Shown one piece after another: positions 48,860 to 59,498 of a stretch of DNA of 64,000 nucleotides. A program made the translations under genes and the position numbers. The notes under the pieces were generated by a model, which searched no databases, had not been told where the DNA came from, and saw only the letters and a program-made list of their open reading frames with translations. The DNA is from Rahnella bruchi (GTDB taxonomy: Bacteria; Pseudomonadota; Gammaproteobacteria; Enterobacterales; Enterobacteriaceae): NCBI RefSeq assembly GCF_003614975.1, contig NZ_QZWI01000003.1:124001-188000 (forward strand), in the 5' to 3' direction. The first letter of the stretch is position 1, and each line of letters opens with the position of its first letter.

Positions 48860-50389
48860 TTACGGCCTTGTCGTTGAAATAGTTGAAACTGATGACCCGA
48901 ACCAGTGCTGAATGTTGCTCATCGCGGCACTTGAAGTATCCAGAATGGGTTGCGGGTATAAGCCCAGCGCCACCAGCAATACAACAAGTAACAAGATGAT
49001 CGACAGTTCGCGTGCGGTCATACCCGGCAACGGTTCTTCAGATTTTGCTTTGCCATAGTAAGCACGCTGCATCATCGCCAGAGAATACACCGAGGCAAAT
49101 ACCAGACCGAAGGTCGAGATGACAGTGATCACCGGTACAACCGGGAAGCTGCCGAATAGGATCTGGATTTCACCGACGAAGTTACCGGTACCCGGCATCC
49201 CTAAAGTAGCGACGGCGAAGAACAGTGACAACGCTGGCAGGTATTTAATCCGGCCCCACAATCCACCCATCTGGCGCATATCACGGGTATGCAAACGTTC
49301 GTACAGCTGACCACAGATGATGAACATACCGGCTGCGGACAGACCGTGTGCAATCATCTGAATCACTGCGCCCTGATACGCCATCTGGCTGCCGGTGTAG
49401 ATGGCAATCAGCACGAAGCCCATGTGCGAAACCGAGGTGTAAGCAATCAGACGCTTAATGTCGGTCTGGCAGAACGCCATCCACGCGCCGTAGAAGATGC
49501 CAATCACACCCAGCCACATCGCAATCGGTGCGAACTGGTGAGACGCTTCCGGGAACAGTGGCAGACAGAAACGCAACATCCCGTAGGCCGCGGTTTTCAG
49601 CAAGATACCGGCTAAGTCAACGGAACCGGCGGTCGGTGCCTGACTGTGTGCATCTGGCAACCAGCCATGTAATGGCACAACCGGCATTTTCACCGCGAAG
49701 GCGATGAAGAAACCGAGCATCAGCAGATATTCAACACCGTGCGACATTGGCGTTTTCAGCAGGTCAGCGTAGTTGAATGTCCACACGCCGGTGGCGTTGT
49801 AATGCACAAACACCAGACCGAGGATGGCAATCAACATTACCAGACCGCTGGACTGCGTATAGATGAAGAATTTGGTTGCTGCGCTGATACGTGTTTTACC
49901 GTCTGACGCTTTGTGTCCCCACAAGGCAATCAGGAAGTACATCGGCACCAGCATCATTTCCCAGAAGAAGAAGAACAGGAACATGTCGATGGCGAGGAAC
50001 ACGCCGATAACGCCGCCGAGGATCCACAGTAAGTTCAGGTGGAAGAAACCCTGATACTTCTGGATTTCACGCCACGAACAGAGGATCGCCAGAACACCCA
50101 GCAGACCGGTCAGAACTACCATCAGCAAGGACAATCCGTCCAGCGCCAGATGGAAACTGATGCCAAAACGAGGGATCCACGGCACCGAAAACTCGGATTG
50201 CCATTGTGGAATACCCGCAGGCGTCGTTAATGAATATCCTCCCTGCAACCACAATTGCACGGAAAGAGCCAGCGTCAGCCCCATCGCAATTAACGCGATC
50301 CAGCGCGGTACTTTGCTCCCAAAGCGCTCAGTCTGCCAGCACAGCAGCCCGCCGATAAAGGGGATAAATATTAGCCAAGGTAATAGCAT
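48860..50389 (-). CDS. nuoM: NADH-quinone oxidoreductase subunit M
   Basis: Antiporter-like proton-pumping membrane subunit of complex I, 509 aa, equal to the E. coli length. Conserved intramembrane segments are FFFFWEMMLVPMYFLIALWG (with the essential Glu), AVKMPVVPLHGWLPDAHS, TDIKRLIAYTSVSHMGF and QMIAHGLSAAGMF. The ATG at 50389 (MLLPWLIFIPFIGG) is the family start. The 97-bp gap from nuoL contains an 8-bp hairpin and no obvious promoter. Confidence 0.97.
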   Translation of the reverse strand: MLLPWLIFIPFIGGLLCWQTERFGSKVPRWIALIAMGLTLALSVQLWLQGGYSLTTPAGIPQWQSEFSVPWIPRFGISFHLALDGLSLLMVVLTGLLGVLAILCSWREIQKYQGFFHLNLLWILGGVIGVFLAIDMFLFFFFWEMMLVPMYFLIALWGHKASDGKTRISAATKFFIYTQSSGLVMLIAILGLVFVHYNATGVWTFNYADLLKTPMSHGVEYLLMLGFFIAFAVKMPVVPLHGWLPDAHSQAPTAGSVDLAGILLKTAAYGMLRFCLPLFPEASHQFAPIAMWLGVIGIFYGAWMAFCQTDIKRLIAYTSVSHMGFVLIAIYTGSQMAYQGAVIQMIAHGLSAAGMFIICGQLYERLHTRDMRQMGGLWGRIKYLPALSLFFAVATLGMPGTGNFVGEIQILFGSFPVVPVITVISTFGLVFASVYSLAMMQRAYYGKAKSEEPLPGMTARELSIILLLVVLLVALGLYPQPILDTSSAAMSNIQHWFGSSVSTISTTRP

Positions 50390-50431
50390 GGCGTGTCGTT
50401 CCCTTCTTTTATGCCCGAAGGCTATTTCACT

Positions 50432-50460
50432 TGCCGGTCCGTTACAGGAACAGACCGGCA
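50432..50460 (-). other. Hairpin in the nuoL-nuoM gap
   Basis: TGCCGGTC (50432-50439) and GACCGGCA (50453-50460) form a perfect 8-bp stem with a 13-nt loop, 43 bp before the nuoM start. There is no T-tract. A processing or stability role inside the operon mRNA is possible. Confidence 0.5.
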
Positions 50461-50486
50461 TTGATAACTACACCCGTAATGCAGGC

Positions 50487-52334
50487 TTAAATCACCAGCA
50501 GCAGTGCCAGAACGACAACTGCACCGAGCCCCATTGACGCGACGTACCAACGTATCTGACCGTTTTCGCTAAGAGTCAGACCACGGTTACCCAGACGGGC
50601 AAACAGCGCAGGCAGATTCATCATGGAGTTCAGTGGATCACGTTGCAGGATTTTCGCCACCAGCAGATAAGGTTTCACGAAAATCATGTCGTACAGCCAG
50701 TCGAAGCCCCAGGCATGGAACCACCAGGTCGTGAAGAAACGACCCGGTGCGCTTTTCGCAATGCTGTTGACCAGCGAGCGTTTACCCAGATACAGGGCCG
50801 CCGCCAGCAGAATGCCAGCAATTGCAATCACGCCTGATGTGATTTCCAGCGTCAACACGTTGCCATGCGCCAGCTCAGTGGTATCCGGCAGCACGCCTTT
50901 CAGTGGCGGGACAATCATCGCGCCAATGAAGGTGGACAGAACCAGTAACACCAGCAGCGGCAGGTGGTGAGTAATGCCTTTACCCGCATGTGCTTTGATT
51001 TTCTCTTCGCCGTGGAAGACGATGAAGATCATGCGGAAGGTGTACAGCGAGGTCATAAACGCACCGACCAGACCCGCAATCATCAGATTCAGGTGGCCGT
51101 TAGCCAGCGCACCCGCGAGGATTTCATCTTTACTGAAGAAGCCCGCAGTGATGATTGGCAAGGCGGACAGCGCCGCGCCACCGACCAGGAAGCAGATATA
51201 GACAAGAGGAATGGACTTACGTAACCCACCCATTTTGAAGATGTTCTGTTCGTGGTGGCAGGCCAAAATGACCGAACCGGAAGAAAGGAACAACAGTGCT
51301 TTGAAGAATGCGTGCGTCATCAGGTGGAAGATAGCGGCATCCCACGCCTGAACGCCCAGCGCCAGGAACATGTAACCAATCTGGCTCATGGTCGAATACG
51401 CAAGAACACGTTTGATGTCGGTTTGCACCAGCGCAGCAAAACCTGCAAGAACCAGCGTGACCGCACCAATAATGCCCACCAGATGCAGGATCTCAGGCGC
51501 CATCAGGAACAGGCCGTGAGTACGTGCAATCAGGTAAACACCGGCGGTGACCATAGTCGCGGCGTGGATCAGCGCGGAAACCGGCGTCGGACCGGCCATG
51601 GCGTCTGCCAGCCAGGTCTGAAGTGGAAGCTGCGCGGATTTACCCACTGCGCCACCCAGTAACATCAGGGTCGCCCAGGTGATGGCCGTGTCACCCACTG
51701 CCAGTTTCTGCGGTGCCAGGATCATCAGTTCACGGAAGTTCAGCGTGCCCAGTTCGCGGTACAAGATAAACAGTGCGAAGGCCAGGAACACGTCGCCGAT
51801 ACGGGTCACGATGAACGCTTTCATCGCTGCCGCACCGTTAGCCGGATGAGTGTAGTAGAAACCGATCAACAGGTAACTGCACAGACCCACACCTTCCCAA
51901 CCGAGGTACATCAGCAGCAAGTTGTCTGCCAGTACCAGAATCACCATGCTGGCGATAAACAGGTTGGTGTATGCGAAGAAACGTGAATAGCCTTCTTCAC
52001 CGCGCATGTACCAGGAAGCGAACATGTGGATGAAGAAACCGACGCCGGTAACCACGGACAGCATGGTCATCGACAAACCGTCGAGGGTCAGTGTGACAGG
52101 AATACCGAAGTCACCGACCTGCATCCAGTTCCACAGGTGCTGGTTAAAGACTTCCACCCCTGCGGCTTTCTGGCTGAGGAAATTGATGCCCACATAAATA
52201 GTGGTCACTGCTGCCAGACCAATGGAACCCACGCCAATAGTAGCCGATGTGTTTTCAGACCAGCGACCGCGTGAAAAGGCCAGTAACAGGAAGCCAATCA
52301 GCGGGAACAGAATTGTTAAATAGAGTAAGTTCAT
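50487..52334 (-). CDS. nuoL: NADH-quinone oxidoreductase subunit L
   Basis: Largest antiporter-like proton-pumping subunit, 615 aa. It carries the long C-terminal amphipathic helix that runs along the membrane arm of complex I. Motifs: [71 protein letters not shown] and [16 protein letters not shown]. The ATG overlaps the nuoK stop codon (ATGA). A 97-bp gap separates it from nuoM. Confidence 0.97.
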   Translation of the reverse strand: MNLLYLTILFPLIGFLLLAFSRGRWSENTSATIGVGSIGLAAVTTIYVGINFLSQKAAGVEVFNQHLWNWMQVGDFGIPVTLTLDGLSMTMLSVVTGVGFFIHMFASWYMRGEEGYSRFFAYTNLFIASMVILVLADNLLLMYLGWEGVGLCSYLLIGFYYTHPANGAAAMKAFIVTRIGDVFLAFALFILYRELGTLNFRELMILAPQKLAVGDTAITWATLMLLGGAVGKSAQLPLQTWLADAMAGPTPVSALIHAATMVTAGVYLIARTHGLFLMAPEILHLVGIIGAVTLVLAGFAALVQTDIKRVLAYSTMSQIGYMFLALGVQAWDAAIFHLMTHAFFKALLFLSSGSVILACHHEQNIFKMGGLRKSIPLVYICFLVGGAALSALPIITAGFFSKDEILAGALANGHLNLMIAGLVGAFMTSLYTFRMIFIVFHGEEKIKAHAGKGITHHLPLLVLLVLSTFIGAMIVPPLKGVLPDTTELAHGNVLTLEITSGVIAIAGILLAAALYLGKRSLVNSIAKSAPGRFFTTWWFHAWGFDWLYDMIFVKPYLLVAKILQRDPLNSMMNLPALFARLGNRGLTLSENGQIRWYVASMGLGAVVVLALLLVI

Positions 52335-52633
52335 CCGCGCATCTCACTGACAGTATCAATATTGAGAGTGTGGCGACGGCGATACAGTTGCAGCAGCAAC
52401 GCCAGACCAATACTGGCCTCCGCCGCAGCCAGGCTGATGGCCAGAATGTACATCACCTGTCCGTCTGCCTGACCCCAGTAGCTTCCCGCCACGATAAACG
52501 CCAGCGCTGCCGCGTTAATCATCACTTCAAGACTGATCAGCATAAACAGCAAATTACGACGAACCAGCAGCCCGGTAAGCCCCAAAACAAAGAGGATCGC
52601 GGCCAGAATAAGACCATGTTGTAGAGGGATCAT
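52331..52633 (-). CDS. nuoK: NADH-quinone oxidoreductase subunit K
   Basis: Small membrane subunit of complex I, 100 aa with three helices and two conserved buried Glu residues ([15 protein letters not shown] and [19 protein letters not shown]). These form part of the proton route next to NuoJ and NuoN. The start overlaps the nuoJ stop codon and its own stop codon overlaps the nuoL start, each by 4 bp, so translation of J-K-L is likely coupled. Confidence 0.96.
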   Translation of the reverse strand: MIPLQHGLILAAILFVLGLTGLLVRRNLLFMLISLEVMINAAALAFIVAGSYWGQADGQVMYILAISLAAAEASIGLALLLQLYRRRHTLNIDTVSEMRG

Positions 52634-53190
52634 GCTCTCTCCTCCGTTTTTCTTTTTGTTGCCATTTCGGTCGTGACCGGTGCGTCACCGAAGACTTCAC
52701 CCGGTTTGTGTTCACGTCCAATGTGGAATGCCACGACCAGACCGGCCAGCAGCAACATTGACGCCAGTTCAACTGCCAGAACGTACGGCCCGAACAGTGC
52801 GATACCGACGGCTTTCGCATCAACCATGTCACCTTTAATGCCGTGGTCATGCACGCCAAGAATTGACATGATCATCACCACCAGCAGGATGACTGACAGA
52901 ACCGAAGGTCCGATCCAGGTGGCAGGCTTGAGCCATGCTCGTTCCTGTTCTTCGACATTGCCGAGGTTGAGCATCATCACGACGAAGACGAACAGCACCA
53001 TAATGGCGCCGGCGTAAACGATGATCTCCAGGGCACCGGCGAAATACGCGCCGAGCGAGAAGAAGACCGCAGCAATCGCCAGTAAAGAGACGATCAGATA
53101 CAGCAATGCATGAACCGGGTTGGTATGCGTGATTACACGCAATGTCGCCAACACGGCCACCAGGGCTGCAATATAAAATGCAAATTCCAT
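52630..53190 (-). CDS. nuoJ: NADH-quinone oxidoreductase subunit J
   Basis: Membrane subunit of complex I, 186 aa, with five hydrophobic helices. The third contains the conserved [23 protein letters not shown] segment whose pi-bulge rotates during coupling. The C-terminal cytoplasmic tail is polar. The gene lies 12 bp downstream of nuoI and overlaps nuoK by 4 bp. Confidence 0.96.
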   Translation of the reverse strand: MEFAFYIAALVAVLATLRVITHTNPVHALLYLIVSLLAIAAVFFSLGAYFAGALEIIVYAGAIMVLFVFVVMMLNLGNVEEQERAWLKPATWIGPSVLSVILLVVMIMSILGVHDHGIKGDMVDAKAVGIALFGPYVLAVELASMLLLAGLVVAFHIGREHKPGEVFGDAPVTTEMATKRKTEERA

Positions 53191-53202
53191 GCTTGCGGCT
53201 CC

Positions 53203-53745
53203 TTAAGGCAACAGACCTTTGACGTTGATCGGTTTGGCTTCGTTTTCAGCTTCGCCTTTCAGCTTACCGTCAACGGCCATACCGGACATCCGGTAGAAGT
53301 TATATTCCGGATATTTACCCGGCCCAGAAATCAACAGATCTTCTTTTTCGTACACCAGATCCTGGCGCTTGAATTCACCCATTTCAAAGTCCGGCGTCAG
53401 CTGAATTGCTGTTGTCGGGCAAGCTTCTTCACAAAGGCCGCAGAAAATGCAGCGTGAGAAGTTGATGCGGAAGAATTCCGGATACCAGCGGCCATCTTTC
53501 ATTTCTGCTTTTTGCAGAGAAATACAGCCTACCGGACACGCTACCGCACACAGGTTACAGGCAACGCAGCGCTCTTCTCCGTCCGGATCGCGCGTCAGCA
53601 CGATACGGCCACGGTAACGCGGAGGAGGATTGACCGGAACTTCAGGGTACATCTGGGTTTCGCGCTTGGCGAAGGCATGCAAGCCTATCATCCACAAGCT
53701 GCGAACCTGGGTACCGAACCCGACCACTATGTCTTTCAATGTCAT
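53203..53745 (-). CDS. nuoI: NADH-quinone oxidoreductase subunit I
   Basis: Peripheral ferredoxin-like subunit, 180 aa, carrying two [4Fe-4S] clusters (N6a and N6b). The motifs are [15 protein letters not shown] and [15 protein letters not shown]. It passes electrons from the NuoG side to cluster N2 in NuoB. It lies 14 bp after nuoH and 12 bp before nuoJ. Size and both motifs equal the enterobacterial standard. Confidence 0.97.
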   Translation of the reverse strand: MTLKDIVVGFGTQVRSLWMIGLHAFAKRETQMYPEVPVNPPPRYRGRIVLTRDPDGEERCVACNLCAVACPVGCISLQKAEMKDGRWYPEFFRINFSRCIFCGLCEEACPTTAIQLTPDFEMGEFKRQDLVYEKEDLLISGPGKYPEYNFYRMSGMAVDGKLKGEAENEAKPINVKGLLP

Positions 53746-53759
53746 GGTTTCATCACCCC

Positions 53760-54737
53760 TTATTGCGCGTTGTACAAGATGACCGCAGCGGTCGCCAGCA
53801 GATTAAGCAAGGTCAATGGCAGGCAAACTTTCCAGCCAAATGACATCACCTGGTCATAGCGGGGACGCGGCAAAGCAGCACGGATCAAAATGAACATCAC
53901 CATGAAGAACGCCGTTTTCAATGCAAACCAGATCACCGGATACAGGAACGGACCCTGCCAGCCACCGAAGAACAAGGTGACGATAAGCGCAGAGACGGTC
54001 ACGATACCGATATATTCACCCACAAAGAACAGACCGAATTTCATACCGGAATATTCAATGTGGTAACCGTCGGCCAGTTCCTGCTCGGCTTCCGGCTGGT
54101 CAAACGGGTGACGGTGACAAACAGCCACACCGGCAATCGCAAAGGTCACGAAGCCAAAGAACTGCGGGATGATGTTCCACACATGCGCCTGAGAGTTGAC
54201 GATGTCTTGCAGATTGAAAGAACCCGCTTGCGCCACGACACCCATCAGCGATAAGCCGAGGAATACTTCGTAACTCAGTGTCTGAGCGGATGCACGCATC
54301 GCTCCCAGCAGCGAGTATTTGTTGTTACTGGACCAGCCAGCGAACAACACGGCATAGACAGTCAGACCGGCCATCATCAGGAAGAACAAAATACCGATGT
54401 TCAGGTCTGCGGCGAACCAGGTCGGGCTGACCGGAACAATCGCAAAGGAGATCAGCAGGGACGTAAACGCAATCATCGGAGCCAGCGTAAAGATGGCTTT
54501 GTCGGTGAATTTAGGTACCCAGTCTTCCTTGAAGAACATCTTGATCATGTCAGCAACCAGCTGCAGGGATCCGCCCCAGCCGACACGGTTTGGTCCGTAA
54601 CGGTTTTGGAACAGGCCCAGCAAGCGGCGCTCGCCGAAGCTCATGAAGGCCCCGCAGGTCACAACGACCAGCAGGATCACGACAGCTTTCAGAATGGCGA
54701 TCAACGAATCGATAACTACAGGTGTAAACCAGCTCAT
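53760..54737 (-). CDS. nuoH: NADH-quinone oxidoreductase subunit H
   Basis: Membrane subunit of complex I, 325 aa with eight predicted helices. It forms the quinone-binding chamber with NuoB and NuoD. Conserved features are [35 protein letters not shown] and [22 protein letters not shown], the charged loop facing the quinone site. Its start overlaps the nuoG stop codon (ATGA). Confidence 0.97.
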   Translation of the reverse strand: MSWFTPVVIDSLIAILKAVVILLVVVTCGAFMSFGERRLLGLFQNRYGPNRVGWGGSLQLVADMIKMFFKEDWVPKFTDKAIFTLAPMIAFTSLLISFAIVPVSPTWFAADLNIGILFFLMMAGLTVYAVLFAGWSSNNKYSLLGAMRASAQTLSYEVFLGLSLMGVVAQAGSFNLQDIVNSQAHVWNIIPQFFGFVTFAIAGVAVCHRHPFDQPEAEQELADGYHIEYSGMKFGLFFVGEYIGIVTVSALIVTLFFGGWQGPFLYPVIWFALKTAFFMVMFILIRAALPRPRYDQVMSFGWKVCLPLTLLNLLATAAVILYNAQ

Positions 54738-57460
54738 TGTGCAGCCTCCCGCAGATTTTCAACCGTTGCGCCAACCAGCACCGGAGGAATACCCGGTAAG
54801 CCCAGCGGCAGGCCAACCTGGCCCTGACTCAATGTTTCACTCAGACGAACCGGCAATTTCAGCGTCTGACCGGCACAGGTGAATTCCACCTGAGAACCCG
54901 CGTTAACCCCTAACTGCGCGGCGTCTGCCGGGTTCACCATCACGTAGGCCTCTGGCATACGTTGCTGGATAACCTTCGAGCGCTGTGTCATTTCTTCGCT
55001 GCCGAACAGGTGATAGTAAGGCGCTACACGCCAGTTATCGCTCTGCGCAGTAAAGGCAGCCGGAATACCGGTGAAGTAATCGAGAATCCCCTCACCTGCT
55101 TCAATCAGACGCACACCCGGATCACCATGGCGCAGACTGCCGCCAACTTCGCTCTGGAATTTGTTCCAGGCTTGCGGTGAGTTCCAGCCCGGCGCCCAGG
55201 CGAATGGCACCTGATTGCGGTTGGCTGTCGGGCTGTTGTTCCCTTCCATTGAGAAGGCAAACATAGTGTCTTTATCTTGCGGCTGACGCGGTTCATGGAC
55301 GCTGATGTTCGCGCGCATGGCAGTACGGCCACTGGAACGTGCCGGAGAACGCGCCAGTTTCTGACCACGGATACGGAAGCTGGCGTTTGGCGCAGCTTCT
55401 ACCATGCCTTTCAGCTGTGGCAGTGCCTCAACGCAGGCTTCGATAACATGATCCAGCTGAGTCCAGTCAACATGACGGCTATTGATGGTGGAATGCAGCG
55501 AATGCATCCAGCGCCAGCTTTCCAGCATGGCAACCGTCGTGTCGTAGTAAGCAGGATCGTAAACCTGGAAGAAGCGCTGTGCGCGGCCTTCCTGATTCAC
55601 CAGCGTACCGTCGCTTTCTGCAAAACTTGCCGCTGGCAGGATAAGGCTGGCTTTATCCATAATGCGCGTACGCTGATGGTCAACGACCAACAGGTTCTGC
55701 ACACTGGCTAATGCCGCATCAACTTTCGCTTCAGACGCCTGACGGTAAAGGTCATTTTCCATCACGATCGCGCTGTCGGCTTCGCCACGAGTCAGCAACT
55801 CAAGTGCTTCATCGAGTGTGCCGCCACCAATCATCGAAAGACCAATGCTGTTAGCCGCAGAAGCTACGAACGTAATACCGACATCGCTGCCCGCCACTTT
55901 CAGCGCTTTCGCGATATTCGCGGCCGCTTCGATGATGGCGTCAGAACCGGCATTGGTACCGGTAATGATCAGCGGCTTACGCGCGCCGGTCAGTGCCTGC
56001 ACAATCACGTCGATTTTTTTGTTCAGGCCTTCAGCCAGATCACTGACCGCTGGCGCAGAATTATCCAGCGCATGGGCAATAGCAAAGCCGAAACGCGCCT
56101 GCTCATCGACCGGTGCACGGTAATTGTAAGCCGCGATATCGTCGAGTTTAGTGTTGTCCACGTTGGTGATGAACAGCGGATGTTTAGCGTGCTGACCAAT
56201 GTTCTGCACTGCCGCGATCTGCCAGTCGGCAACGCGCTGAGCCGCCGCCATCGCACGGGCTTTGCCTTTAACGGCCTGACGTACAGACAGCGCGATACGT
56301 GCACCGGTCTGAGTTAAATCTTCGCCCAGCACCAGTACGGCATCGTAGTCTTCAATTTCACGCAGCGCAGGTGTGTGAACACCGCTGTTACGCAGAACGT
56401 TCAGCATCAGTTGCAGACGACCCTGCTCTGCTGCGTTGATACCGGTATAGAAGTTTTCGGCTCCGACCAGTTCACGCAGGGCAAAGTTGCTTTCCAGGCT
56501 GGCACGCGGAGAACCGATACCGATGGTTTTCTTCGCCTGACGGATAATGTCTGCCGCGCCCTGCATCGCCTGTTCAGCGTTAAGTTCGATCCAGTCGTTA
56601 CCACGCAACTGCAAGGGTTTCTTTGGACGATCTTTCAGGTTCACGTAGCCATAACCGAAACGACCACGGTCGCAGAGGAAGTAATGGTTTACGGTACCGT
56701 TATAACGGTTTTCGATACGACGCAATTCGCCGTAACGCTCACCGGGACTGGTGTTACAGCCAACAGAACATTGCTGACAGATGCTTGGCGCAAACTGCAT
56801 GTCCCATTTACGGTTATAGCGTTCGGAGTGCGTTTTATCGGTGAATACGCCGGTCGGACACACTTCTACCAGGTTACCGGAGAACTCGCTTTCCAGCGGG
56901 CCATCTTCCGGGCGACCGAAATAGACGTTGTCGTGTGCGCCATAAACACCCAGATCGGTGCCGTCCGCGTAATCCTTGTAGTAACGGACACAGCGATAAC
57001 AGGCAATACAGCGGTTCATTTCATGAGAGATGAACGGGCCGAGATCCTGATTGTTATGGGTACGTTTGGTGAAGCGGTAACGGCGCATACTGTGGCCGGT
57101 CATGACTGTCATATCCTGCAGGTGACAGTTACCGCCTTCCTCACACACCGGACAGTCGTGCGGGTGGTTGGTCATCAGCCATTCCACGACGCTTTCACGG
57201 AATTCTTTCGCTTCTGAGTCGTCGATGGAAATGAAGGTGCCATCAGACGCCGGTGTCATACATGACATCACCAGACGACCGCGCGTGTCTTCCGCGTTTT
57301 GGTATTGCTTAACCGCACATTGGCGGCAAGCGCCGACGCTTCCCAGCGCCGGATGCCAGCAAAAATAAGGAATATCGAGGCCGAGAGAGAGGCAAGCCTG
57401 TAACAGGTTGTCCGCTCCGTCTACGTCGTATTCTTTGCCGTCTACATGAATCGTAGCCAT
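54734..57460 (-). CDS. nuoG: NADH-quinone oxidoreductase subunit G
   Basis: Largest peripheral-arm subunit, 908 aa, molybdopterin-oxidoreductase-like but without a molybdenum cofactor. The N-terminal ferredoxin part carries a [2Fe-2S] motif ([16 protein letters not shown]) and the His/Cys [4Fe-4S] site [18 protein letters not shown]. Another cluster set is in [14 protein letters not shown], and the extra distal cluster N7 is represented by CQQCSVGC. The start ATG at 57460 ([11 protein letters not shown]) has GGAAG about 10 bp upstream; an ATG three codons earlier sits too close to that site. It overlaps nuoH by 4 bp, and a 141-bp gap with hairpins separates it from nuoF. Confidence 0.96.
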   Translation of the reverse strand: MATIHVDGKEYDVDGADNLLQACLSLGLDIPYFCWHPALGSVGACRQCAVKQYQNAEDTRGRLVMSCMTPASDGTFISIDDSEAKEFRESVVEWLMTNHPHDCPVCEEGGNCHLQDMTVMTGHSMRRYRFTKRTHNNQDLGPFISHEMNRCIACYRCVRYYKDYADGTDLGVYGAHDNVYFGRPEDGPLESEFSGNLVEVCPTGVFTDKTHSERYNRKWDMQFAPSICQQCSVGCNTSPGERYGELRRIENRYNGTVNHYFLCDRGRFGYGYVNLKDRPKKPLQLRGNDWIELNAEQAMQGAADIIRQAKKTIGIGSPRASLESNFALRELVGAENFYTGINAAEQGRLQLMLNVLRNSGVHTPALREIEDYDAVLVLGEDLTQTGARIALSVRQAVKGKARAMAAAQRVADWQIAAVQNIGQHAKHPLFITNVDNTKLDDIAAYNYRAPVDEQARFGFAIAHALDNSAPAVSDLAEGLNKKIDVIVQALTGARKPLIITGTNAGSDAIIEAAANIAKALKVAGSDVGITFVASAANSIGLSMIGGGTLDEALELLTRGEADSAIVMENDLYRQASEAKVDAALASVQNLLVVDHQRTRIMDKASLILPAASFAESDGTLVNQEGRAQRFFQVYDPAYYDTTVAMLESWRWMHSLHSTINSRHVDWTQLDHVIEACVEALPQLKGMVEAAPNASFRIRGQKLARSPARSSGRTAMRANISVHEPRQPQDKDTMFAFSMEGNNSPTANRNQVPFAWAPGWNSPQAWNKFQSEVGGSLRHGDPGVRLIEAGEGILDYFTGIPAAFTAQSDNWRVAPYYHLFGSEEMTQRSKVIQQRMPEAYVMVNPADAAQLGVNAGSQVEFTCAGQTLKLPVRLSETLSQGQVGLPLGLPGIPPVLVGATVENLREAAQ

Positions 57461-57480
57461 AGTCAGCATGCTTCCACGTG

Positions 57481-57580
57481 GCCCGCCTAAGCGGGCGTTA
57501 ATCAAAAATTCTTGCCGGGTTGGCGTATTTCATTCGACAGCGCGTCCCTTGTTCCGGAAATTCGCGCACAGCGGGCTCAC
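57481..57580 (-). other. Two hairpins in the nuoF-nuoG gap
   Basis: GCCCGC, loop CTAA, GCGGGC (57481-57496) lies just upstream of the nuoG ribosome site. A weaker CAGCGG/CCGCTG pair lies near 57557-57580. The gap from nuoF stop to nuoG start is 141 bp, unusually long for this otherwise tight operon, and has no T-tract or coding frame I would trust. Confidence 0.5.
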
Positions 57581-57601
57581 GTCCGCTGCCTGTTGCCTTC
57601 G

Positions 57602-58963
57602 CTACCAACGCTCTTTCAGCAGATTGTTTGGCTGAATACCGCCAATCGCACGCGCGTTGTTGTAATGTTGCTTGGCGATACCCGCCTCAAACTCTTCCCG
57701 GAAATATTTAATCGCACTCTGCAATGGCTCCACGGCACCCGGCGCGTGTGCGCAGAAGGTTTTGCCCGGACCAAGCTGGCGGCAAAGCTGTTCGAGAGTT
57801 TCGATATCTCCCGGCTGGCCTTCACCGCGCTCCAGCGCACGAAGAATTTTCACGCTCCAAGGCAGACCATCGCGGCATGGAGTACACCAGCCACAAGATT
57901 CGCGGGCGAAGAACTCTTCCAGGTTACGCACCAGCGGAACCATGCCGATTTCGTGATCCACGGCCATCGCCAGCGCAGTTCCCAGACGGCTGCCGGCTTT
58001 ACCAATGCTGGCAAAGTCCATCGGCAGGTCCAGATGATCGGCGGTCAGGAAGTCAGTCCCTGCCCCGCCTGGCTGCCAGGCTTTGAATTTCAGGCCATCG
58101 CGCATGCCACCGGCATAGTCTTCAAGAATTTCACGTGCGGTAGTACCAAACGGCAACTCCCAGACGCCCGGATTTTTCACCCGGCCTGAGAAGCCCATCA
58201 GTTTGGTGCCGGCATCTTCGCTTTTGCCCGCAGACATGCCTTTGTACCAGTCCACGCCGTGCTCAAGGATCGCTGGCACGTTACACAGGGTTTCGACGTT
58301 GTTAACGCACGTCGGTTTACCCCATGCACCGGCAGAGGCCGGAAATGGTGGTTTGGAACGCGGGTTAGCACGGCGGCCTTCCAGCGAGTTAATCAGTGCG
58401 GTTTCTTCACCGCAGATGTAACGCCCTGCGCCGGTGTGAACAATCAGTTCAAAATCGAAACCGGTGCCGAGGATGTTTTTGCCCAGCAGGCCCGCTTCGG
58501 TGGCTTCCGCAATCGCACGACGCAGATTCACCGCAGCTTCGATATATTCGCCACGCAGGAAGATATAACCACGGTAAGATTTCAGCGCGAATGCAGAGAT
58601 CAACATGCCTTCCACCAGCAGGTGCGGCATTTGCTCCATCAGCATGCGGTCTTTATACGTACCCGGTTCCATCTCATCGGCGTTACAAAGCAGATAGCGG
58701 ATGTTCATGCTTTCGTCTTTTGGCATCAGGCTCCACTTCAGACCGGTGGAAAAACCTGCGCCGCCGCGCCCTTTCAGGCCAGCGTCTTTTACCAGATTAA
58801 CGATTTCTTCCTGAGCCATGCCTTTAAGGGCTTTCTCTGCACCGACGTATCCGTTTTTGCTGCGGTATTCGTCAATCCAGACAGGCTGTTTGTCATCACG
58901 CATACGCCAGGTCAGCGGGTGCATCTCCGGCGTGCGTTCGATGTGTCTTGGAATGTAGGTCAT
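57602..58963 (-). CDS. nuoF: NADH-quinone oxidoreductase subunit F
   Basis: NADH-oxidising subunit, 453 aa, which binds NADH, FMN and one [4Fe-4S] cluster (N3). The FMN/NADH motifs [17 protein letters not shown] and [19 protein letters not shown] are intact, as is the cluster motif [12 protein letters not shown] with its distant fourth Cys in [10 protein letters not shown]. It is eight residues longer at the N-terminus than E. coli NuoF ([19 protein letters not shown]). The ATG overlaps the nuoE stop codon by 4 bp (ATGA). Confidence 0.97.
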   Translation of the reverse strand: MTYIPRHIERTPEMHPLTWRMRDDKQPVWIDEYRSKNGYVGAEKALKGMAQEEIVNLVKDAGLKGRGGAGFSTGLKWSLMPKDESMNIRYLLCNADEMEPGTYKDRMLMEQMPHLLVEGMLISAFALKSYRGYIFLRGEYIEAAVNLRRAIAEATEAGLLGKNILGTGFDFELIVHTGAGRYICGEETALINSLEGRRANPRSKPPFPASAGAWGKPTCVNNVETLCNVPAILEHGVDWYKGMSAGKSEDAGTKLMGFSGRVKNPGVWELPFGTTAREILEDYAGGMRDGLKFKAWQPGGAGTDFLTADHLDLPMDFASIGKAGSRLGTALAMAVDHEIGMVPLVRNLEEFFARESCGWCTPCRDGLPWSVKILRALERGEGQPGDIETLEQLCRQLGPGKTFCAHAPGAVEPLQSAIKYFREEFEAGIAKQHYNNARAIGGIQPNNLLKERW

Positions 58964-59496
58964 GCGTAGCGCTCCAGTAGCTCGCCGACAGCTTCTGGCG
59001 TCAGGTGGCTGTGCGTGTCCTCGTCAATCATCATTGACGGGCCTTTGTCACAGTTACCGAGGCAGCAGGTCGGCAGCAGGGTAAAACGCCCGTCTTCGGT
59101 CGTTTCGCCCGGCTTGATGTGCAACTGTTGTTCCAGAGCAGCCTGGATCCCCTGATAACCGGTGATGTGACACACCACGCTGTCACAGTAACGGATCACA
59201 TGGCGGCCAACCGGCTGACGGAAGATCTGGCTGTAGAATGTCGCCACACCTTCAACGTCGCTGGCTGGAATGCCCAGAACATCGGAGATCGCGTAGATAG
59301 CGCCATCAGGCACCCAGCCACGCGCCTTTTGCACGATTTTCAACGCTTCGATAGAGGCCGCGCGGGCATCTTCGTAGTGATGTTTTTCGTGCTCAATCGC
59401 TTCGCGTTCAGCATCGCTCAGCACGAACACCGGCGGCGCAACTGGCTCGCTGACGTTGATGTACTGAACTTCTGAGTCTTTATTGATATCTGTCAT
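58960..59496 (-). CDS. nuoE: NADH-quinone oxidoreductase subunit E
   Basis: Thioredoxin-like subunit with the [2Fe-2S] cluster N1a, 178 aa. Cys ligands are seen in YCDSVVCH and [11 protein letters not shown]. With NuoF and NuoG it makes the NADH dehydrogenase module. The first dozen residues ([12 protein letters not shown]) are longer than in E. coli and poorly conserved, but the ATG is the only good start. It lies 2 bp after nuoC and overlaps nuoF. Confidence 0.96.
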   Translation of the reverse strand: MTDINKDSEVQYINVSEPVAPPVFVLSDAEREAIEHEKHHYEDARAASIEALKIVQKARGWVPDGAIYAISDVLGIPASDVEGVATFYSQIFRQPVGRHVIRYCDSVVCHITGYQGIQAALEQQLHIKPGETTEDGRFTLLPTCCLGNCDKGPSMMIDEDTHSHLTPEAVGELLERYA

Positions 59497-59498
59497 CG

